Assembly: GCF_000183135.1 (NCBI RefSeq)
Contig: NC_014734.1
Coordinates: 3,162,001 to 3,226,000 of the forward strand
DNA length: 64,000 nucleotides
Source: Paludibacter propionicigenes WB4
Lineage (GTDB): Bacteria > Bacteroidota > Bacteroidia > Bacteroidales > Paludibacteraceae
Direction: 5' to 3'
Positions within the stretch are counted from its first letter, which is position 1, and every line of letters starts with the position of its first letter. The notes under the pieces were generated by a model. The model did not search any database. It saw only the letters and a list, made by a program, of their open reading frames with translations, and had not been told where the DNA came from. A program made the translations under genes and the position numbers. This document shows positions 1 through 7,194 of the stretch, piece after piece.

Positions 1-833
1 AATATCACCCCGAAATAGGTTTGCTGCTTAATATTGATAAAGATCATCAGGAGATTGATGAGCTGATGGAGATTTTTGGGACTTTCCGCGATAATACGAA
101 AGAGATTTTTATCACCAACCGATCCAATAAACTTGCTGCGAAACTTTCAGTAGCAGCGGCCAATGATTTTGCAACAGCAGCGAGCGAAGGTGCAGGTTAC
201 ACGGGTACGGACTTTGTGCAGAATGGCTTGCATATTCAGTTTAGTATCAATGGCACTACAATAAAGATGAACACCGTGGGAGCGCATAATATGGAGAACG
301 CGTTGGCGGCACTGGCGGTAGTACACCGCTTGGGAGTGAGCTTTGATACGGCTGCCGAAGCGTTGACACAATACGAAGGAATTTATCGCCGCCACCAGAT
401 TATCGGCGAAAAGCATGGTGTGTTGCTAATTGACGACTACGCGCATAATCCGGCTAAATGTGCTGCTTCTATTGCGGCCTGTCAGCCGGTAGCGCCGAAG
501 TTAATCGCATGGTTTCAGCCGCATGGTTATAAACCTACCCGTTTTTTGCGCGATGATTTTGTACACGATATTGCTGCCGTTTTACGCCCTCAGGACGAAA
601 TATGGATGAGCGAAATCTTTTATGCAGGTGGTTCGGCTGTGAAAGATATTTCGGCTAATGACCTGATAGAAGACCTGAAAAAGCTTGGCAAAAATGCTTT
701 TTTTGTAGAAAACAGAAACAACCTGACAGAAGCCATAAAACCGCATCTCGAAGCGCAAACGGTTTTACTGCTTATGGGAGCCAGGGATCCTAGCCTGGAA
801 GTATTTGCCAAAGAGGTTTTCGATAAATTGTAG
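1..833 (+). CDS. MurC-like Mur ligase, C-terminal part (5' end outside window)
   Basis: The reading frame is already open at base 3, so the gene starts upstream of the window. The visible part covers the end of the ATP-binding central domain and the C-terminal ligase domain. Recognisable MurC-type motifs are NIDKDHQ near the beginning, IDDYAHNPAK (compare DDYGHHP of MurC), WFQPHGYKPTR (compare FQPHRYSRT) and LLLMGARDPSLE at the end. MurC-type enzymes join L-alanine to UDP-N-acetylmuramate in the cytoplasm with ATP. The H-to-N change in the DDY motif suggests a MurC/Mpl-like paralogue rather than orthodox MurC, so the exact substrate is uncertain. The stop codon lies 10 bp before the convergent gene that ends at 844. 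Confidence 0.8.
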   Translation, partial: YHPEIGLLLNIDKDHQEIDELMEIFGTFRDNTKEIFITNRSNKLAAKLSVAAANDFATAASEGAGYTGTDFVQNGLHIQFSINGTTIKMNTVGAHNMENALAALAVVHRLGVSFDTAAEALTQYEGIYRRHQIIGEKHGVLLIDDYAHNPAKCAASIAACQPVAPKLIAWFQPHGYKPTRFLRDDFVHDIAAVLRPQDEIWMSEIFYAGGSAVKDISANDLIEDLKKLGKNAFFVENRNNLTEAIKPHLEAQTVLLLMGARDPSLEVFAKEVFDKL

Positions 834-843
834 AAGCAATTAT

Positions 844-1473
844 TTAATGGTCAACGACTGTAAACCGAAGGATTGTTTTTAATTTTTCCGGGGCTGTCTT
901 TCGGGCATCTTTCAGGTAAATTTCCCGATGTATTTTACTTTTTCGGTTCAATCCGTTGGCTTCGGCATAAGCTTCCATGCGGGCAAAGCTCGCAGGCTCA
1001 TCGTCGAAACTTCCTGTATGAAGCATTTGCACACAATTGCCTTCGGTAATGGTTTCAAAATTTACGTTCGAGAACAGAGGATGCGGTTTCTTTTTAGCAA
1101 CGCGTTCAATGACTTCTGCTGCGAACTCGGGTGTGACAAATTCTGGCTGACGAATCATTAGGTTGAAAACCAGTGCATCTTTGTCCAGTATTTCCATTGA
1201 TTTTGCGCGGGCTTCCTCTTTCAAATCCCATACACCTTCGAGCGGATATATACTGTATTCAAAATATCCATCGGGAGCAAGGCCTTGTCTGGGGGACATT
1301 TTTACGCCATACGACAGCGCATATAAAACGCTGATATACTCTCCAAATTCAGGGCTGTTCGGATTTCCTTCACCCCGAATACTGAAAAAATTCATTGCCG
1401 GAATGCTTATCTTTTCAGGTTCACCTTTTGGAGCATAAAACTGTTTTTCTGATTTTTTCCAATCGTGTTTCAT
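844..1473 (-). CDS. GyrI-like small-molecule-binding domain protein
   Basis: This is a stand-alone GyrI-like domain of about 209 residues beginning MKHDWKKSEKQFY. The frame stays open upstream to 1566, but those extra 31 residues merely translate a palindrome (1489-1536), so the ATG at 1473 is preferred. Segments such as SIRGEGNPNSPEFGEYISVLYA and YSIYPLEGVWDL fit GyrI/SOUL-type ligand-binding folds. It follows an AraC regulator that carries its own GyrI-like domain, and the two probably form one transcription unit. Family members bind hydrophobic or toxic small molecules; the ligand here is unknown. Confidence 0.75.
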   Translation of the reverse strand: MKHDWKKSEKQFYAPKGEPEKISIPAMNFFSIRGEGNPNSPEFGEYISVLYALSYGVKMSPRQGLAPDGYFEYSIYPLEGVWDLKEEARAKSMEILDKDALVFNLMIRQPEFVTPEFAAEVIERVAKKKPHPLFSNVNFETITEGNCVQMLHTGSFDDEPASFARMEAYAEANGLNRKSKIHREIYLKDARKTAPEKLKTILRFTVVDH

Positions 1474-1488
1474 ACATAATAAATAAGA

Positions 1489-1536
1489 ATCCCTAGAGGG
1501 GAATATGATATTATAATCATTTTCCCCTCTAGGGAT
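1489..1536. repeat. Perfect 15-bp inverted repeat between the two GyrI genes
   Basis: ATCCCTAGAGGGGAA at 1489-1503 is matched exactly by its reverse complement at 1522-1536, with an 18-nt A+T-rich loop. It lies in the short gap before the 844-1473 gene. The arms resemble the core of the CCCCTAAAGGGG repeats at 22.6 kb and 42.8 kb. There is no T tract, so it is more likely a dispersed palindromic element or an mRNA structure than a terminator. Confidence 0.75.
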
Positions 1537-1541
1537 GGGTG

Positions 1542-2486
1542 TTACATACTTTTTACCGGTATACAAATGTCCAGCACAAATTTATGCTCGGGATGATTTT
1601 CAGGGTCGGCATAATAATACTCATACGGATTTCCTTCGCCGGGTTCGTAGCCGCTTTCGGTCATCCACACACACATGGTGTTCCATGCATTTTCAAATTC
1701 GGTTACGTCAATCTCGAAATGACCAACGGCATATCGTCCGCCTTTGATAGTTAGTTTAGCAATTTCTCCTTCTACAGCCACCTCTTTATCTACCACCAGA
1801 CAGGCGCTCTGGCGTACTTTTCCTATTTCTGTCACCGACGGATCGTCGTGATAAACGGTTGCCGTGTGCGAGTCTTTGCCTATCAATCCGCGTGGCCCGG
1901 CAAATTGCATTAGTTTGGTATACGCAAGGTGAATCTCATTAAATGCACCAGTGTGCCTACAATAAATAGCCTGCATATCAGGCAATTCTTTTACAATAAC
2001 ATTTGTTTCCATAATAACCATTTGTTTTAAATTTACGGAGCAAAGTTCGTTGTTTAGAGGCACATAGATTTGATTTTTCTTGCTGAGCGGTTGACCATTC
2101 TTGCTATAATAAATACCGTCTTTTACTATAATCGGTTGTTCTATTTTTCGGTAAGCGGTGGCACTCATGCCAAAATGCTTTCGGAACGTACGCGCAAACA
2201 GAGCCATGCTGCTGAATCCGCAGTCGAATACAATATCCGAAATACTTTTGCGAGGAGCATCTTTCAGTTGTTGAGCTGCTTTTTCTATCCGAATCCGCAG
2301 GCAAAAATCGGCAGGTGTTTCGCCGGTCAGCGCACAGAATATGCGATGAAAATGAAAAGGAGAGAAATGGGCGATTTGTGCTAACCTGTCAAGATTAACC
2401 TGTTCGTAATAATGGTTGTCGATGTATTCCATCACCCGATTGATACGTGAAATGTATTCCGTTCTGCTTTGTTGTTGAATATTCAT
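1542..2486 (-). CDS. AraC-family regulator with C-terminal GyrI-like effector domain
   Basis: The N-terminal AraC double helix-turn-helix covers about residues 10-110 (INRVMEYIDNHYYEQVNLDRLA, then HFHRIFCALTGETP and IVFDCGFSSMALFARTFRKHFG). A GyrI-like ligand-binding domain follows to the end (VIVKELPDMQAIYCRHTGAFNEI and later GGRYAVGHFEID). This Rob/SoxS-like layout lets a small molecule control DNA binding. The start at 2486 (MNIQQQSRTEYISRINR) is preferred; the open frame to 2567 adds an unconserved leader. The target is probably the downstream GyrI gene and other local genes. Confidence 0.88.
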   Translation of the reverse strand: MNIQQQSRTEYISRINRVMEYIDNHYYEQVNLDRLAQIAHFSPFHFHRIFCALTGETPADFCLRIRIEKAAQQLKDAPRKSISDIVFDCGFSSMALFARTFRKHFGMSATAYRKIEQPIIVKDGIYYSKNGQPLSKKNQIYVPLNNELCSVNLKQMVIMETNVIVKELPDMQAIYCRHTGAFNEIHLAYTKLMQFAGPRGLIGKDSHTATVYHDDPSVTEIGKVRQSACLVVDKEVAVEGEIAKLTIKGGRYAVGHFEIDVTEFENAWNTMCVWMTESGYEPGEGNPYEYYYADPENHPEHKFVLDICIPVKSM

Positions 2487-2730
2487 TTGTTCGGTTTTGC
2501 GTATGCAAACATAGTCAATTGTATGAAAACGGAATTGATTTTTCTTGCGAAATATAGCTGTATTCAATCTGTTTGTTTTCGTTTTTTGATGTTTATTGTT
2601 TTGTTGAGAATATTTAAAAGGGTGTCGAACCGAATTTTACTTACCTAATGCAGCTTTATTAATTTGTATAGCTTTAGATTCCAATTAAATCCATTGGAAC
2701 TGAGGAATTTTTTAATGTGTTGAAAACAGG

Positions 2731-2768
2731 AGTGCTTCATCAATTACTATGGTAGTTGATGAAGCACT
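2731..2768 (-). terminator. Strong hairpin downstream of the CsbD-region genes
   Basis: AGTGCTTCATCAA at 2731-2743 pairs perfectly with 2756-2768. Extension by four more pairs (one wobble) gives a 17-bp stem with a 4-nt loop. Minus-strand transcripts from the small gene ending at 2816 would read into it. The following minus-strand bases are only moderately T-rich (CCTGTTTTC), so it may also act as a 3' stabiliser. Confidence 0.6.
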
Positions 2769-2815
2769 ATAAAAATTTGATATTGAGAATTCGGAAATGA
2801 ATATCGGTCTCTTCT

Positions 2816-2962
2816 CTATTTTCCCCGTATCAATCGGAAAAGTATCGAAATGATGGCGATGACGAGTAGTATGTGAATAATTCCGCCCAAGCTGAATGCA
2901 AAGAAGCCGATAGCCCAGAGGATAATGAGTATTAATGCTATTGTATAAAGTAGATTGCTCAT
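2816..2962 (-). CDS. 48-residue two-helix membrane protein (lmo0937/DUF5670-like)
   Basis: This small gene encodes 48 residues beginning MSNLLYTIALILIILWAIGF and ending FRLIRGK. There are two hydrophobic helices (about residues 4-22 and 27-43) separated by SLGG, with a basic tail. This matches the very small lmo0937/DUF5670 family, which is widespread, of unknown function and often found near CsbD and other stress genes. It lies 73 bp downstream of the outer-membrane gene at 3035 and could be the last gene of the CsbD transcript. Confidence 0.75.
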   Translation of the reverse strand: MSNLLYTIALILIILWAIGFFAFSLGGIIHILLVIAIISILFRLIRGK

Positions 2963-3034
2963 AATGAATAATGTTTAAGTGTTTGTTGTCGTTTTTTATT
3001 GAAAGTGTGTTTTCTAAATCGGTATGCCCGTTTG

Positions 3035-3676
3035 TTACAAAACGGAGATGGACAAATAAAAACTAATGACTCCGTTGAGGGAATTGGGAATTGTGTAGTT
3101 GCCTGCTGGCGAAGTTCTCGTTTTTCCAATTCTGGTTAGTCCCAGGTTGTATCGCATACCCATTGTTATTGTGTTGATGTCAACACCTGTACCCACCGAA
3201 ATTCCGGCATCAATCCGGTTGAAATTGTCTTTGTTCATGTTCTGCTCAAAATCGAACAGGTTTACATTTGCTTTGTTGGTGACCTTGCTGTCAATTAAGC
3301 AAGCAACATACGGTCCGGCTTGTATATTCAACTGTTTACCGATATTTATTACACAGAGCAAGGGTATTTCCACATAGGTCAGGTTGAAATTGACAGAACC
3401 ATCTGCTTGCAAATTGTTGTAGGTAATGGTCGATCCTTTGCTGCTAAGGAGTAATTCCGGGCGGAAAGCAAAAATGGTACTCACCGGTATTTTGGCAAAC
3501 AAACCGGCGAAATAACCGGGTATGATATCCGATTTCAATGCGCCGGTGGTATAAAGACTTGATAGATTTACAGCTCCTGTAATGCCTATTTCCGCCGGGT
3601 TGGGTGCGTGTCCGCTACAGGGGAAAAATTCTCCTGAAGCGAATAAGAGACCGACAAGCAGAATGACTTTTTTCAT
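3035..3676 (-). CDS. PorT-like outer-membrane beta-barrel protein
   Basis: The protein has 213 residues. A signal peptide (MKKVILLVGLLFASGEFF) is followed by alternating hydrophobic strands (GITGAVNLSSLY, FAFRPELLLSSKGSTI, FNLTYVEIPLLCVIN, LNIQAGPYVACLID, IDAGISVGTGVDI, MGMRYNLGLTRI) and a C-terminal strand ending SFYLSISVL. This pattern, especially TYVEIPLL followed by AGPY, is typical of Bacteroidetes porin family/PorT-like barrels. It sits 14 bp behind csbD and should be cotranscribed from the promoter at 3915-3983. Its cargo or partner is unknown. Confidence 0.8.
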   Translation of the reverse strand: MKKVILLVGLLFASGEFFPCSGHAPNPAEIGITGAVNLSSLYTTGALKSDIIPGYFAGLFAKIPVSTIFAFRPELLLSSKGSTITYNNLQADGSVNFNLTYVEIPLLCVINIGKQLNIQAGPYVACLIDSKVTNKANVNLFDFEQNMNKDNFNRIDAGISVGTGVDINTITMGMRYNLGLTRIGKTRTSPAGNYTIPNSLNGVISFYLSISVL

Positions 3677-3690
3677 TTATTGCAGGAGTA

Positions 3691-3876
3691 TCAGAGTGCC
3701 GATATGATTTTGTGAAGTTCATCTTTCGTTTTGCCTAGTTTTATTTGCAGGCGCCCGAGCATTTCTTCTTTTTTTCCTTCGGAGAACATTACATCGTTGT
3801 CGGTGAGTGCCGCAAATTTCTGTTTAAGTTTTCCTTTTTGTTCGTCCCAGTTTCCTTTTATTTCGGTAGTATTCAT
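3691..3876 (-). CDS. CsbD family stress protein
   Basis: The product is 61 residues: MNTTEIKGNWDEQKGKLKQKFA, then DNDVMFSEGKKEEMLGRLQIKLGKTKDELHKII. This is the CsbD signature of an amphipathic, charged, helical small protein. CsbD proteins are induced by general stress in many bacteria, with no settled biochemical role. The frame runs upstream to 3978, but the ATG at 3876 matches the family start and lies about 30 nt after the predicted transcription start of the promoter at 3915-3983. It is the first gene of a probable csbD-porin operon. Confidence 0.9.
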   Translation of the reverse strand: MNTTEIKGNWDEQKGKLKQKFAALTDNDVMFSEGKKEEMLGRLQIKLGKTKDELHKIISAL

Positions 3877-3914
3877 GATAGTTTGTTTTATTTGTCGGAT
3901 GAATTTCCGCTGTA

Positions 3915-3983
3915 CAAAGGTGGGCAGTTTTGCGGCGGTTTCTCTTACACAATTTGCCGAAAGAGTTACAACATTCACACATT
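3915..3983 (-). promoter_or_regulatory. Regulon promoter copy 1 (csbD)
   Basis: Reading the minus strand: box 1 is AATGTGTGAATGTTGTAAC (3983-3965). Box 2 ends AATTGTGTAAG (to 3944), with its GTAA exactly 21 bp after the GTAA of box 1. Twenty bases after position 3943 comes a -7 box CACCTTTG (3922-3915). Copies 2, 4, 5 and 6 have identical distances; copy 3 is one base shorter. The proximal box covers the place of the -33 element, as expected for an activator-dependent promoter. Confidence 0.75.
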
Positions 3984-4108
3984 GCCTGCGGCTGTTTGTA
4001 CTTTTATTGGGAGTGTCATTATAATAGAAAGCGCTACCATTCGGGAAAACCGAACGATAACGCTAACTTCAGGTTTAGGGTTATTGGTTATAATAGCATT
4101 TTGCAACT

Positions 4109-4276
4109 TTACCGGAATATTATATCGTTATATTTCAAAAACGATATAATGGCTACAATCACAACTACTACACTTATGATTCTTCGGGCGTAGCTGCTTA
4201 TAGGCATAAGTGTATTGATAGCCCATAGGATAATGATAAACGCACTGACTGATATAAATATGTTTAGTTGTGACAT
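4109..4276 (-). CDS. 55-residue two-helix membrane protein, paralogue of the next gene upstream
   Basis: This small gene encodes MSQLNIFISVSAFIIILWAI, then NTLMPISSYARRIISVVVVIV and a tail NDIIFR. The layout (helix, WAINT.MPI, basic turn, VVVVIVAII helix) closely follows the product of 4329-4514 (WAVNTYIPMDHKIKNIFNIVVVVITVIWLL), so the two are likely paralogues of the Thivi_2564-type mini membrane family. It lies 52 bp downstream of that gene. The function is unknown; linkage to ompA and csbD suggests an envelope-stress role. Confidence 0.7.
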   Translation of the reverse strand: MSQLNIFISVSAFIIILWAINTLMPISSYARRIISVVVVIVAIISFLKYNDIIFR

Positions 4277-4328
4277 AATATTTGTTTTTTAGAGTTGAAT
4301 ATTAATATGTTCCGGTTTGTAATTATTT

Positions 4329-4514
4329 TTATACATGAACATTGGTCAGATAGCTAAAAAGCCCGAAAACCTTAAGAAGCCATATAACAGTAATAACTAC
4401 AACTACGATATTGAAGATGTTTTTAATTTTGTGATCCATGGGGATGTACGTATTGACTGCCCATAGAAGAACACCGACAATAATAATGACTAATAATATC
4501 GTTAATAGTGGCAT
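4329..4514 (-). CDS. 61-residue Thivi_2564-family membrane protein
   Basis: MPLLTILLVIIIVGVLLWAV forms the first helix, NTYIPMDHKIKNIFN the loop and IVVVVITVIWLLKVFGLF the second helix. The motif WAVN.YIPMD..IK.I.N..V is characteristic of the Thivi_2564 family, which is present in many Gram-negative genomes without known function. It is 75 bp downstream of the OmpA gene and probably shares its transcript. Confidence 0.8.
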   Translation of the reverse strand: MPLLTILLVIIIVGVLLWAVNTYIPMDHKIKNIFNIVVVVITVIWLLKVFGLFSYLTNVHV

Positions 4515-4589
4515 AATAAATGAATTTAAAGGATTAATAAATAGTTGAACTTTTCAATTACCAGGAACATATTAATAAAAAGCTATGTT

Positions 4590-5870
4590 CTATTTCGAAA
4601 TTTGAAATTCTACCCTACGATTTGCCTGACGACCTTTATCTGTATTATTGTTTGCTACAGGATCTTTCTCGCCATAACCGGTGATAGTAACACTTGAAGC
4701 TGGAACGCCTTTGTTCAATAAATAGATTCTAACCGAATTAGCACGTTTTACCGACAAGATTTGATTGTATTCTTCGGTTCCGATATAGTCGGTATAACCG
4801 GCTACGCTCAATCGTACTTTGGCCGATTTGTCTTTCAACGTTAAAGCGATTTGATCTAAAGTAGCATACGAATTTGTGGTAAGCTTATCAGAACCAAATT
4901 CAAATTCAATATTTTGAAAAGATGATTTTAGCACGCCCGGTTCATTGCTTCTACTGTTGGAAATAGAATCTAAATCATCGTTCATTTTTTTTATTTTTGC
5001 ATTGAGCGAGTCGTTTTTAGCTTCGAGAGCATTTAGTCGGTTGATTGTTTCGATGGTATTATCTTTCACAATCTTTTCGATGATTACCGGAGCTGGTTGA
5101 GGATAGTATTCACACATGCTTATGTTGCGTGCATGTTGTTTGCTTCCGGTAGCTCCGAATTTAAATTTCAGACCAATAGTAGCCGTTAATGCATCACTAT
5201 TTCCTTTTGACATGGTATAACCTCCTAAGTTTGTTCTGTCGTAATAACGATATTGAACTTCACCACCTAAAGCGATGGTTCTGCTTATGTTGTATTCCAG
5301 ATTTAAACCCAGTTTAGCCATAGGTGTTTCGGGTACGCCATCGCCTAAATCCCGTGAGTCAACAATCACATTGCCGGTGGCATCTGTTAGTTTGAACTGA
5401 TAGAAACCCAGCCCTACACCGGCATCGCCATAGATGTTCATTTTACTCCAGAAAGCAGTTCTGTTTGGAACTAATAAGTTCATCAGATTAATGGAAGCAT
5501 ACATCAACACATCGTGCGTACGACCTTCCAGATTTCCTGTTTGGGTTGCATTAAGCTGATAATCGTGTCCGTACGGATTGTACATGTATTCCACACCCAG
5601 TCCGATAAGCGGATTAATACTGTATTCAAGGTTTCCGCCGAGAATCAGATGAAATTGATCACCGCGGGTAAGAGCTCCGGGGGCTACACGGAAATAGTTG
5701 GTACCACCTTTGATTCCGAACGACCAGTGTGATACGGGTGTAAATTCGCACATCGTAGAGTTTTTGACTACCGACACTTGTGCAGGAACAGTTGTATTCA
5801 CGTCCTGAGCAGCACTGTAACCAACGGCAACAGTTGTAAGCAATAAGCTTAGAAAAAGTTTCTTCTTCAT
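4590..5870 (-). CDS. OmpA-family outer-membrane protein with peptidoglycan-binding domain
   Basis: The 426-residue protein starts with a signal peptide (MKKKLFLSLLLTTVAVGYSAAQ). An eight-strand-like beta-barrel follows (about 45-235: WSFGIKGGTNYF, NLEYSINPLIGLGVEYMYNPYG, MNIYGDAGVGLGFYQF, ALGGEVQYRYYDRTN, ATIGLKFKFG). Next come a short coiled coil (about 270-305, INRLNALEAKNDSLNAKIKK) and a C-terminal OmpA domain (about 318-426). The C-terminal domain carries the peptidoglycan-contacting motif AGYTDYIGTEEYNQILSVKRA and ends GRQANRRVEFQISK. It anchors the outer membrane to the wall. It is the first gene behind the promoter at 5965-6033, with a leader of about 90 nt. Confidence 0.92.
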   Translation of the reverse strand: MKKKLFLSLLLTTVAVGYSAAQDVNTTVPAQVSVVKNSTMCEFTPVSHWSFGIKGGTNYFRVAPGALTRGDQFHLILGGNLEYSINPLIGLGVEYMYNPYGHDYQLNATQTGNLEGRTHDVLMYASINLMNLLVPNRTAFWSKMNIYGDAGVGLGFYQFKLTDATGNVIVDSRDLGDGVPETPMAKLGLNLEYNISRTIALGGEVQYRYYDRTNLGGYTMSKGNSDALTATIGLKFKFGATGSKQHARNISMCEYYPQPAPVIIEKIVKDNTIETINRLNALEAKNDSLNAKIKKMNDDLDSISNSRSNEPGVLKSSFQNIEFEFGSDKLTTNSYATLDQIALTLKDKSAKVRLSVAGYTDYIGTEEYNQILSVKRANSVRIYLLNKGVPASSVTITGYGEKDPVANNNTDKGRQANRRVEFQISK

Positions 5871-5964
5871 TGTTTTTGTTTTTTATAATTGATTTCTTTC
5901 GGGATTTTACGGGTGCATTCAACAAAAATCGGATGTGGTATTACGACTTCGTTTTACTTAATGA

Positions 5965-6033
5965 CAAAGGTAGGGGATGCGTACAGGCTGAATCTTACAC
6001 AATTCAGGATAAGACTTGCAACATTCACACATT
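5965..6033 (-). promoter_or_regulatory. Regulon promoter copy 2 (ompA)
   Basis: On the minus strand, box 1 is AATGTGTGAATGTTGCAAG (6033-6015). Box 2 ends AATTGTGTAAG, spaced 21 bp core to core. A perfect TACCTTTG -7 box follows at 5972-5965 after 20 bp. Boxes 1 and 2 are nearly identical to the csbD copy, while the bases between and around them are not. This argues for selection on the boxes rather than a recent duplication. Confidence 0.78.
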
Positions 6034-6084
6034 ATCAGTGAACAGTGAACAGTGATCAGTGAACAGTGATCAGTTATCAGTGAA
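6034..6084. repeat. Heptamer microsatellite CAGTGAA/CAGTGAT
   Basis: This is a run of 7-bp units (CAGTGAA, CAGTGAT, CAGTTAT) that begins at the outer end of box 1 of the ompA promoter. Related blocks lie at 9949-10010, 10667-10738, 29277-29391 and 30481-30870. Confidence 0.8.
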
Positions 6085-6164
6085 CAGATTTTGAATATTG
6101 GGAAGGCAACAAATTCCTTTTAAAAGGCAACAAGGAGGGAAAGAAGGGTTGTTTTCTAGGACTT

Positions 6165-6620
6165 TAGACGGTTTTAATCGCTGCTCAGATGAGAATATTT
6201 ACTCCGCAGCTGACTTTTTTTGCTCCTCAGATTGGTATAATTTCATTTTAGATTGGATATATTGCTCCTCAGATTGCTTTTATTTTGTTTTAGTTGGGTT
6301 CTATTGCTTCTCAGATGGGTAAAATATTGTCTCAGATTGGTATTATTTCATTTTAGATTGGGTAAATTGCTTCTCAGATGGATAAAATATTGTCTCAGAT
6401 TACTTTTAATTTGTTTTAGTTTGGTTCTATTGCTTCTCAGATTCGTTTTATTTCAATTTAGATGACTTATATTGCTCCTCAGATGGAAAAATATTGTCTC
6501 AGATTGCTTTTATTTCATTTTAGATTGGGTAAATTGCTTCTCAGATTCTCAAAATATTAATTTAGATTGGTATAATTTCATTTTAGATTGGAAAAATTAC
6601 TCCTCAGATGAGTCTCAGAT
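6165..6620. repeat. Tandem array 1, 21-bp unit (CAGATTGGTATAATTTCATTT type)
   Basis: About 21 contiguous units begin with CAGAT or TAGAT. Unit starts at 6165, 6186, 6207, 6228, 6249, 6270, 6291, 6312, 6333, 6354, 6375, 6396, 6417, 6438, 6459 and 6480 are all exactly 21 bp apart. One unit then has a 1-bp deletion, and the phase continues from 6500 to 6605. Units vary inside but keep the CAG/TAGAT start and the TTGCTYCT or TTTCATTT end. The open frames through it only reflect the multiple-of-three period. It fills the gap between the ompA promoter and the terminator of the kinase operon. Confidence 0.9.
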
Positions 6621-6650
6621 TCGTTCTGTAGGGTGGTAGTTTTGGAATAT

Positions 6651-6686
6651 AAAAAAGCGTTGCCACACAATTAAGTGGACAACGCT
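6651..6686 (-). terminator. Rho-independent terminator of the kinase/response-regulator operon
   Basis: On the minus strand, AGCGTTG (6686-6680) and the adjacent CCAC pair with GTGG and CAACGCT to give an 11-bp stem with one bulge. A run of six T follows immediately (6656-6651). It lies downstream of the response regulator ending at 6763 and precedes array 1. Confidence 0.85.
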
Positions 6687-6724
6687 CCAAATCATAAAGT
6701 GCTTGTGCTTATTTTATAAATCAA

Positions 6725-6762
6725 TAGAACTATCAATTATCAACTATCAATTATCAACTAAC
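6725..6762. repeat. Heptamer microsatellite AACTATC/AATTATC
   Basis: Five to six 7-bp units (AACTATC, AATTATC, AACTATC, AATTATC, AACTAAC) lie directly behind the stop codon of the response regulator. They are a variant of the heptamer family; the same AACTATC unit recurs near 30800. Confidence 0.75.
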
Positions 6763-7194
6763 CTACATTCGGTCCATATACCAGCTCAGTTCCTTTTCCA
6801 GCTTTTGGTATTTAAAAATATTGGTAATGATTTTCTGCAAACGCATAAAGGCAGTCTCGCTTTTTACCACATAATCGAAAGCACTATGGTGCATACATTC
6901 GATGGCAACATCTATTTTATCCTGCTGCGACAGCATGATTACCGGAATATCCGGATTGATCGCTTTTATTCTATCGAGTGTCTCGATGCCGTTCATGGCG
7001 GTTTTATCGATGCTGTCAAAGAAATAGTCGAGCACAATAATATCCGGATTGTGCGACAGGTTTTCCAGACAAAGTTCACCTGTTACATAGGTTTCGATAC
7101 TGAAATCGGCTCGTTGCAAAAAGTCAATCTCCAACGATCTTAAGAAAAGGGCATCATCATCGACCAGAAAAAGTTTAATTTTTTCGCTTTTCAT
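6763..7194 (-). CDS. Single-domain CheY-like response regulator
   Basis: The 143-residue protein consists of one receiver domain. Acidic residues D12-D14 (LFLVDDDAL), phospho-acceptor D56 (IIVLDYFFD), a conserved Ser in VIMLSQQDK and Lys in DYVVKSE are visible. There is no output domain, so it probably relays or competes for phosphate. Its ATG overlaps the TGA of the hybrid kinase (ATGA), indicating translational coupling with that kinase. Confidence 0.88.
   Translation of the reverse strand: MKSEKIKLFLVDDDALFLRSLEIDFLQRADFSIETYVTGELCLENLSHNPDIIVLDYFFDSIDKTAMNGIETLDRIKAINPDIPVIMLSQQDKIDVAIECMHHSAFDYVVKSETAFMRLQKIITNIFKYQKLEKELSWYMDRM

Noticed and set aside
3691-3978. Upstream start at 3978 for CsbD
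   Set aside because: It would begin inside box 1 of the promoter. CsbD homology starts at 3876.
6098-6465. Two overlapping 70-74-codon plus-strand frames
   Set aside because: They fall almost entirely inside array 1 and have no family similarity.
6165-6620. CRISPR array
   Set aside because: The units are contiguous 21-bp repeats with no unique spacers, and no cas genes are present. The same holds for the other two arrays.
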